Assembly: GCA_900553705.1 (NCBI GenBank)
Contig: USEK01000061.1
Location: 1 to 8,060, forward strand
Length of the DNA: 8,060 bases
Source: an uncultured Collinsella sp.
Lineage (GTDB): Bacteria; Actinomycetota; Coriobacteriia; Coriobacteriales; Coriobacteriaceae
Reading direction: 5' to 3'
The translations under genes and the position numbers were made by a program. Below are positions 4,352 to 8,060 of this stretch, one piece after another (positions within the stretch are counted from its first letter, which is position 1; each line of letters opens with the position of its first letter). The notes under the pieces are model-generated. The model had not been told where the DNA came from and did not search any database. It saw nothing but the letters and a program-made list of their open reading frames with translations.

Positions 4352-6793
4352 CTACCCCAGCGAGCGGTTGAGGGAGCCGAGCTCGTCGTTGCCCATGGTG
4401 CGCCACATTTGGAAGATGCAACCGCGTGCCAGGAAAAAGAAGCCGCTGTCGACCAGTTGCACAGCGGCATCTGCCAGCTGATTCGTCACGGCGGACACTG
4501 GCGGCAGCTCGAGTCCAGCCTTGCGGATGGTCTCGACCGCTTCCTCGAACGTCGGAGGCTCGCTGACGCCCATCTCGTTCATAAGGCCCTGCATTTCTTC
4601 CAGCGCGCTGCTGCCCGACTCCTCGCCGCGCGGCACCAGACGGTAACAAGCCAGCGCAAGGTCGAGCTGATCGCAATTCCAATAGGCAAACGCCAGGCGA
4701 TAGAACAGGTAGCCGATTGCAGAACGATCGCTGGCAATACGTAGGCCGTGGCGCGCCACCTCGATAATCTCGTCGAAGCGCTCCAGACGCGCAAGCACGT
4801 TGATGAGCGCAAAGTGCGATTGCATGGACGAGCGCGCCAGATCGTAAAGATGGCGCACCTCGGGCAGTGCTCGTTCAAAGTCCTCTTGCTCGACGTAAAA
4901 GCTGCAGATCTCGTGCTGGGCAAAGTACAGCGCATCGGGCGCACGAAGGATTCGCACAGAGCGGTCTTCTTCCAACACCGGTAGCACCATGCGCACCAGC
5001 TGGTTATCGCAAAACTGCGTTTGAACCGGACCTGTCGCTAAAAGCTCGGCGACGGCGCACTTAGCCTCCAACTCCTCGACAAGACGAGAAAAGCCTTCAA
5101 AAGCACCTGTACGGTCGACTTTTGCCTGCTCGCGCAATTCAACAACACGGGCCACGTATGGGTCGTCGTCCTCTTCCATGACCTCCAGCTCGTCAGCCGT
5201 ATCGGCAAGCAGCAAATCGCGCAGCGCCGGCGGAAGCGTGCGATGGTCATCACGCGGACGAGCATGAACCTCCGCAGGCTCAATCGTCTCCGGAGCGGTT
5301 GACTCATACGCCTCAAGCACACGCTTGCACGGCATATCGTCCATGTCCATGCTCTCAAGATCCTTGGCAACAGGCACGCAATCGGCCAGATAGGCCGCGC
5401 GCCCAAAGAAATACGTTGCAACAACGCGCTCGCCCTGCTCACTGTCGGGAGCAGCAATCTGCACATAGCAGCGCGTGATGCAGGTGCCCGCGGCAAAACA
5501 CGCTGCCGCAAGCGTGAGTGGCACGCGCGCATCGTGCTCCGCGGCCCAGATCGCGCGCGTGTCCTCGTCCAGCTCGCGCCAGGCGTCATCTTGAGCGTCG
5601 TATTCACGTTGCGGCATGGCATCAACGACAGACTGCCCAAACCGAACGAGCATAATCCCCTCGGCAACGTTTACTCGATAGGTATAGTCGAGCCGCGTGA
5701 CCACGTTGAGCGCCTCAACGATTCGCGCAAAACGGGTGCGCACGTCCCACTCGCCGCCCGGCTGGCAAGCCACCGTACCCGGTTTGCCCCACGGGTTATC
5801 GCTCGAGGCCGTATCGAGCAGTCGGGGAACATCGTTGGTCGTCTTGGCGATATGCCACGCATCAAAGAGCGCGCAGCCCTCAAGGCTCGGCGAGGATGCC
5901 GCAGGGGCCAATCCGGCCCCGATGCGCTCGAGGATGCCGGAGAGGCGGTTGAGACGGCACTCGATGGCAAGCAGCATGTCAATCTCGTCCTGGTCCAGCA
6001 AGCTACGATCAAAATTGAGATAAAACAGCTTTGACCGGTCGATGCGCGCCAGGCTCATTTCGGACTTGGCGGCAATGGTGCGCAGACGGGGCAAGTCAAT
6101 TTCGCTCATAAGGGTGGCGGCATAGCGCTCGATACCGCTCGGATTCTCGGCATGGTCAACGCGGTAAAGCAGCGTCTCGATAGCATCGGGGAGCGGTGAC
6201 GTGTTAAAGCCCAAAAACACCTCGACCGGCTCGGGCAACTTTACGAGCTTGATCTTGTCGACAACGTTTTGCATGTCCGCATCGAGACCGTCGACGCCCG
6301 CCGTGTTCGCAATAGCGCTTTCGGAGTTGGCAAATATCACGTAGCGCAGGAACATCGACGCCATGAACTCGCCGTAAGGAAGGGAGCGGGCCGAATTCCA
6401 TGTCTCGTGATCGGACTGCTCGCGCATGGGGCCTTCGGGAGAGCCGATGACTCGCGCCCGGGAGCGCATCGTCCCATCGGTACCCCTGACTGCAATCTCA
6501 CCGATGTTGGAATCGGACTCGTCAAGAATCAGCTGCATGTCGGGATCGTCGGGCAGCGATACTTCGTTAACGGGACGGTCCACCTTATAGGCCTCACCCG
6601 AAACGCTCACGTAGCCCAAAAGCGACACATGGCTTTTGCCGACAAATTCGACGACATAGCATGATTCATGCGGGTCCTCGCCAAAGAGTTTCCAGACCAC
6701 GCCATATGAGCGCCCCGCAGGCTGCTCGGGCATCGCCGGAAAGCGCTTCTTGGGATCGAGAAACCTGAGCTTGTATGTCGGACGCTCTGCCAC
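4352..6793 (-). CDS. Unknown large cytoplasmic protein with C-terminal TPR-like helices
   Basis: I do not recognise this 813-residue protein, and no catalytic motif stands out. There is no signal peptide or clear membrane helix, so it is probably cytoplasmic. The N-terminal part (about 1-110) looks beta-rich. The middle is mixed, with a segment at 355-475 that includes MLVRFGQSVVD and an Ala/Cys-rich stretch (428-448). A very acidic linker (about 500-545) follows. From about 617 to 725 there are three helical pairs with TPR-like spacing and residues: ALYFAQHEICSFYVEQEDFE, FALINVLARLERFDEIIEVA and YLFYRLAFAYWNCDQLDLAL. This suggests a protein-binding scaffold. The start is GTG 6793 with AGGGTG seven bases upstream. 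It stands alone between tRNA-Ser and the repeat region, read in the same direction as both tRNAs. It may be specific to Coriobacteriia; this is inference. Confidence 0.88.
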   Translation of the reverse strand: MAERPTYKLRFLDPKKRFPAMPEQPAGRSYGVVWKLFGEDPHESCYVVEFVGKSHVSLLGYVSVSGEAYKVDRPVNEVSLPDDPDMQLILDESDSNIGEIAVRGTDGTMRSRARVIGSPEGPMREQSDHETWNSARSLPYGEFMASMFLRYVIFANSESAIANTAGVDGLDADMQNVVDKIKLVKLPEPVEVFLGFNTSPLPDAIETLLYRVDHAENPSGIERYAATLMSEIDLPRLRTIAAKSEMSLARIDRSKLFYLNFDRSLLDQDEIDMLLAIECRLNRLSGILERIGAGLAPAASSPSLEGCALFDAWHIAKTTNDVPRLLDTASSDNPWGKPGTVACQPGGEWDVRTRFARIVEALNVVTRLDYTYRVNVAEGIMLVRFGQSVVDAMPQREYDAQDDAWRELDEDTRAIWAAEHDARVPLTLAAACFAAGTCITRCYVQIAAPDSEQGERVVATYFFGRAAYLADCVPVAKDLESMDMDDMPCKRVLEAYESTAPETIEPAEVHARPRDDHRTLPPALRDLLLADTADELEVMEEDDDPYVARVVELREQAKVDRTGAFEGFSRLVEELEAKCAVAELLATGPVQTQFCDNQLVRMVLPVLEEDRSVRILRAPDALYFAQHEICSFYVEQEDFERALPEVRHLYDLARSSMQSHFALINVLARLERFDEIIEVARHGLRIASDRSAIGYLFYRLAFAYWNCDQLDLALACYRLVPRGEESGSSALEEMQGLMNEMGVSEPPTFEEAVETIRKAGLELPPVSAVTNQLADAAVQLVDSGFFFLARGCIFQMWRTMGNDELGSLNRSLG

Positions 6794-6890
6794 GAAGTAT
6801 CACCCTGATCGGTCGCTTGAAGAAGGAGTGGTCACGGATGGGCCGCGACACCTACTCGAAATCTTACACGAGTCGACAGGAAATAGTCCG
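6794..6890 (-). other. 5' leader region of the 813-residue protein gene
   Basis: This unique stretch must hold the promoter of the large gene unless it is read through from tRNA-Arg. I find only weak elements: TAAGAT as a possible -10 near 6864-6859 with no matching -35, and a seven-pair hairpin with one wobble at 6831-6849 in the probable leader. No small gene is supported here on either strand. Confidence 0.3.
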
Positions 6891-6998
6891 CTTTACGCCC
6901 GCGCCTCGACCGAGGTTCGAATCCATGCGGTGCTTACGTAAAAGAAAAGCCCCCGTTGCCGGGAGCTTCAATCTCAAATGGTGCGGCGTATAGGATTC
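6891..6998 (-). repeat. 190-base tandem unit, partial second copy (copy A)
   Basis: Aligns without gaps to 7081-7188 at a 190-base offset; 87 of 98 bases are identical over 6901-6998 and the match fades before 6901. It contains three blocks: a fully identical 28-base head (6901-6928) with CCTCGACCGAGG and a T-arm-like AGGTTCGAATCC, a terminator, and the last 20 bases of tRNA-Arg including CCA (6979-6998). It stops inside the T-loop sequence, so this is a 3' tRNA tail, not a gene. Confidence 0.93.
6939..6968 (-). terminator. Terminator in copy A
   Basis: Reading leftward, AAGCTCCCG (6968-6960) pairs with CGGGGGCTT (6955-6947) around GCAA, then TTTTCTTTT. Compared with copy B the 5' arm has two changes that move the G-T wobble but keep every pair, as expected if the hairpin is under selection. 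Confidence 0.8.
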
Positions 6999-7080
6999 CG
7001 CGCATCCGCTGCGCGGATCCGCACCGGCTTCGCCCGCCTGCCGGCGTGCTCGCCCGCTCGCTAAAAACGCCCCGCGTTTT
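6999..7080. repeat. GC-rich spacer with three hairpins
   Basis: This 82-base stretch completes the 190-base unit. It contains ATCCGC-TGC-GCGGAT (7004-7018), CCGGC pairing with GCCGG (7024-7028 with 7040-7044) and AAAACGC-CCC-GCGTTTT (7064-7080). The last could act as a weak two-way terminator. No gene is supported. Dense hairpins of this kind resemble mobile intergenic repeats. Confidence 0.6.
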
Positions 7081-7188
7081 CTTGGCGCTCGCGCCTCGAC
7101 CGAGGTTCGAATCCATGCAGCGGCGACATAAAAGAAAAGCCCCCGTTGCCGGAGGCTTCAAGTTCAATTGGTGCGGCGTATAGGATTC
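7081..7188 (-). repeat. 190-base tandem unit, copy B, overlapping the 3' end of tRNA-Arg
   Basis: Partner of the repeat at 6891-6998. Its right end is the genuine 3' tail of tRNA-Arg and its centre the genuine tRNA-Arg terminator, so this is the likely parent copy. The head (7091-7118) is identical to that of copy A over 28 bases. Confidence 0.93.
7129..7158 (-). terminator. Rho-independent terminator of tRNA-Arg
   Basis: Reading leftward, AAGCCTCCG (7158-7150) pairs over nine positions, with one wobble, to CGGGGGCTT (7145-7137) around a GCAA tetraloop and is followed by TTTTCTTTT. It begins 10 bases after the encoded CCA. Confidence 0.93.
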
Positions 7189-7245
7189 GAACCTATGACG
7201 TTCTGATTCGTAGTCAGACCCTCTATCCAGCTGAGGTAACGCCGC
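7169..7245 (-). tRNA. tRNA-Arg, anticodon ACG
   Basis: A 77-base gene with encoded CCA (7171-7169). Acceptor strands GCGGCGT and ACGCCGC pair fully, with discriminator A. The D-arm has CTCAGCTGGATAGAG. The anticodon arm TCTGA-CTACGAA-TCAGA gives ACG, whose first base is normally edited to inosine so that it reads CGT, CGC and CGA. The T-arm is ATAGGTTCGAATCCTAT. Its last 20 bases recur at 6979-6998. Confidence 0.98.
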
Positions 7246-7257
7246 AGCGCAAGACAT

Positions 7258-7286
7258 ATAAAACCACTTTAGCTTATTGGAGTCAA
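7258..7286 (-). promoter_or_regulatory. Promoter of tRNA-Arg
   Basis: Reading leftward, TTGACT (7286-7281) matches five of six -35 bases and TTTTAT (7263-7258) four of six -10 bases, with a 17-base spacer. Transcription would start near 7251, about six bases before the tRNA, a usual tRNA leader length. Confidence 0.7.
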
Positions 7287-7322
7287 GCTCAATCTCAAAC
7301 TTTTTTGTGAAACGCAGTTTTG

Positions 7323-7700
7323 TCATGCTGCTCCGCATATACCGCCGTTCCCCGTACGATCGATTGGCTTTTCGATCACGTCAAACTTGGCATCAAGTTC
7401 CCTCAGGAGCGATCTCACCCGCTGGGCACAATCATAATCGGCAAACGAGATGCTCAGCATGCGCGCGACCTGGTTGGAAGTCCCAACTCCATAGAAGTGC
7501 TCCAGCGCCACAAGCCCCACGTGCGTCACAAAGGTCTCGACCACATGCGGCGACTCCTCAAAACACCATTGTGTCAACGGACCCTCACTCGTCTGTCGAA
7601 CCACCAGGCCACCCATGCCAGACGGCTCACACGTTACAAGCAGGTACTCCCCACCCTCGTCGCTCTCAAACAAAACCACCCGATCATCAAACAGCTCCAT
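7323..7700 (-). CDS. Unknown 125-residue protein behind a LexA-type box
   Basis: I do not recognise this protein. It is small, acidic and probably cytoplasmic, with no signal peptide or membrane helix. The N-terminal half (MELFDDRVVLFESDEGGEYLL to about 60) looks like beta strands. The C-terminal half has helices around 60-70 and 89-103 (CAQRVRSLLRELDAKF) and a flexible Gly-rich end (GNGGICGAA). The start ATG 7700 has AAGGGG five bases upstream, which supports a real gene. It lies between serS and tRNA-Arg on the same strand and has no obvious terminator before tRNA-Arg. Its promoter overlaps a sequence of the Gram-positive SOS type, so it may be a DNA-damage-induced gene. That role is inferred from the site only. 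Confidence 0.75.
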   Translation of the reverse strand: MELFDDRVVLFESDEGGEYLLVTCEPSGMGGLVVRQTSEGPLTQWCFEESPHVVETFVTHVGLVALEHFYGVGTSNQVARMLSISFADYDCAQRVRSLLRELDAKFDVIEKPIDRTGNGGICGAA

Positions 7701-7733
7701 CGCGTCCCCTTTCTCTCGCTCTTATTTAGCAAA

Positions 7734-7762
7734 AGCATAACAGGTAGATAGCTGTATACAGA
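7734..7762 (-). promoter_or_regulatory. Candidate promoter of the 125-residue protein gene
   Basis: Reading leftward, TGT-TATGCT is an extended -10 (7742-7734; the hexamer is 7739-7734, four of six matches). The -35 position at a 17-base spacing falls at 7762-7757 and is weak. Transcription would start near 7727, giving a 26-base leader. The -35 region overlaps the LexA-type box and the palindrome CTGTATACAG (7752-7761). Confidence 0.45.
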
Positions 7763-7773
7763 ACAGTTGTTCG
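7761..7773 (-). promoter_or_regulatory. LexA (SOS) box candidate
   Basis: Reading leftward the site is CGAACAACTGTTC, which fits the Gram-positive LexA consensus CGAAC-N4-GTTC in all nine fixed positions. It is centred about 40 bases before the predicted transcription start, over the -35 element, where a repressor would block polymerase. A perfect 10-base palindrome (7752-7761) adjoins it. Confidence 0.6.
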
Positions 7774-7822
7774 TGTGTTTTCTATTGAGCTGTCCGCACG
7801 GCATGGTATGGACCTGCGCACG

Positions 7823-7850
7823 AAATAGGGCGCCCCCGAAGGAGCGCCCT
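7823..7850 (-). terminator. Terminator of serS
   Basis: Reading leftward, AGGGCGCTCC (7850-7841) pairs over ten positions, with one wobble, to GGGGCGCCCT (7836-7827). The loop is the very stable cUUCGg tetraloop. The T-run after it is short (ATTTC). It begins 23 bases after the serS stop codon. Confidence 0.85.
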
Positions 7851-7873
7851 TGCATATCCCCTATGCAGCCAAG

Positions 7874-8060
7874 TTACGCGACCGGCTCGATCTTCTCGAG
7901 ACCGCCCATGTAAGGACGCAGAACCTCGGGGATCGTGATGGTGCCGTCGGCGTTCTGGTAGTTCTCCAGAATGGCAGCCATGGTACGACCAGCCGGCAGG
8001 CCGGAACCGTTAAGGGTGTGCAGGTAACGCGAGCCCTTGAAGTTCTCGGGGTCGCGGTAC
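7874..8060 (-). CDS. serS: Seryl-tRNA synthetase, C-terminal 61 residues (5' part beyond the window)
   Basis: Class II synthetase that charges tRNA-Ser with serine. Only the end of the gene is here, reading from 8059 to the TAA at 7876-7874. The peptide begins YRDPENFKGSRYLHTLNGSG and includes class II motif 3, GSGLPAGRT, whose Arg binds ATP. It is followed by AAILENYQNADGTITIPEVLRPYMGG, the conserved end of bacterial SerRS. The length after motif 3 matches the family, so the C-terminus is intact. Its promoter and any leader control such as a T-box lie outside the window. Confidence 0.97.
   Translation of the reverse strand, partial: YRDPENFKGSRYLHTLNGSGLPAGRTMAAILENYQNADGTITIPEVLRPYMGGLEKIEPVA

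Noticed and set aside
4118..4744. Rightward open frame of 208 codons through tRNA-Ser
   Set aside because: It crosses the tRNA gene and then lies antisense to the large unknown gene; it has no supporting features.
6979..6998. A second tRNA-Arg pseudogene
   Set aside because: Only the 3' 20 bases remain; beyond 6998 the sequence is unrelated GC-rich spacer, so it is a tail duplication.
6891..7188. CRISPR array
   Set aside because: There are only two long, diverged repeats with a tRNA tail, not short identical repeats with regular spacers.
6934..7338. Open frames across the repeat region and tRNA-Arg on both strands
   Set aside because: They run through a tRNA, terminators and repeats, and lack ribosome sites; they are open only because of GC bias.
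7277..7751. Rightward open frames opposite the 125-residue gene
   Set aside because: The minus-strand frame has a good ribosome site and promoter; the opposite frames have neither.

Overview
The window looks like a contig end from a high-GC intestinal actinobacterium of the class Coriobacteriia, most likely Collinsella. This placement rests on protein style, base composition and the CCA-encoding tRNAs, not on a database search. Bases 1-46 are not genomic: they are the end of an Illumina P5 primer, an 8-base index and the Nextera Read-1/transposon sequence. Real sequence starts at 47, inside pstB.

Region 1 (47-2499, minus strand): a response regulator gene, then its sensor kinase, then a truncated pstB (ATPase of the phosphate ABC importer). 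The kinase and regulator resemble the VanS/VanR branch of the OmpR class more than classical PhoR/PhoB, yet pstB follows 103 bases downstream. Region 2 (2500-4094): a divergent intergenic space with an 11+11 base dyad, then a rightward serine D-alanyl-D-alanine carboxypeptidase (PBP5 type, secreted) and a strong terminator. A VanRS-like pair divergent from a peptidoglycan carboxypeptidase suggests cell-envelope control, but no vancomycin-resistance ligase genes are present.

Region 3 (4095-7245): tRNA-Ser(GCT) on the minus strand, an 813-residue cytoplasmic protein of unknown function with TPR-like helices near its C-terminus, a repeat-rich gap of about 375 bases, and tRNA-Arg(ACG). The gap holds a 190-base unit repeated 1.6 times that carries the last 20 bases of tRNA-Arg and its terminator. 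Both tRNAs are followed by a terminator and then, 14 bases further, by a sequence complementary to their own T-arm.

Region 4 (7246-8060): a 125-residue unknown protein whose promoter overlaps a LexA-type (SOS) box, then the serS terminator and the last 61 codons of serS (seryl-tRNA synthetase). Apart from the carboxypeptidase, every gene reads leftward.

The most interesting items are the anti-T-arm elements behind both tRNA genes, the tRNA-tail tandem repeat, the SOS-box-controlled unknown gene, and the dyad between the VanRS-like pair and the carboxypeptidase.
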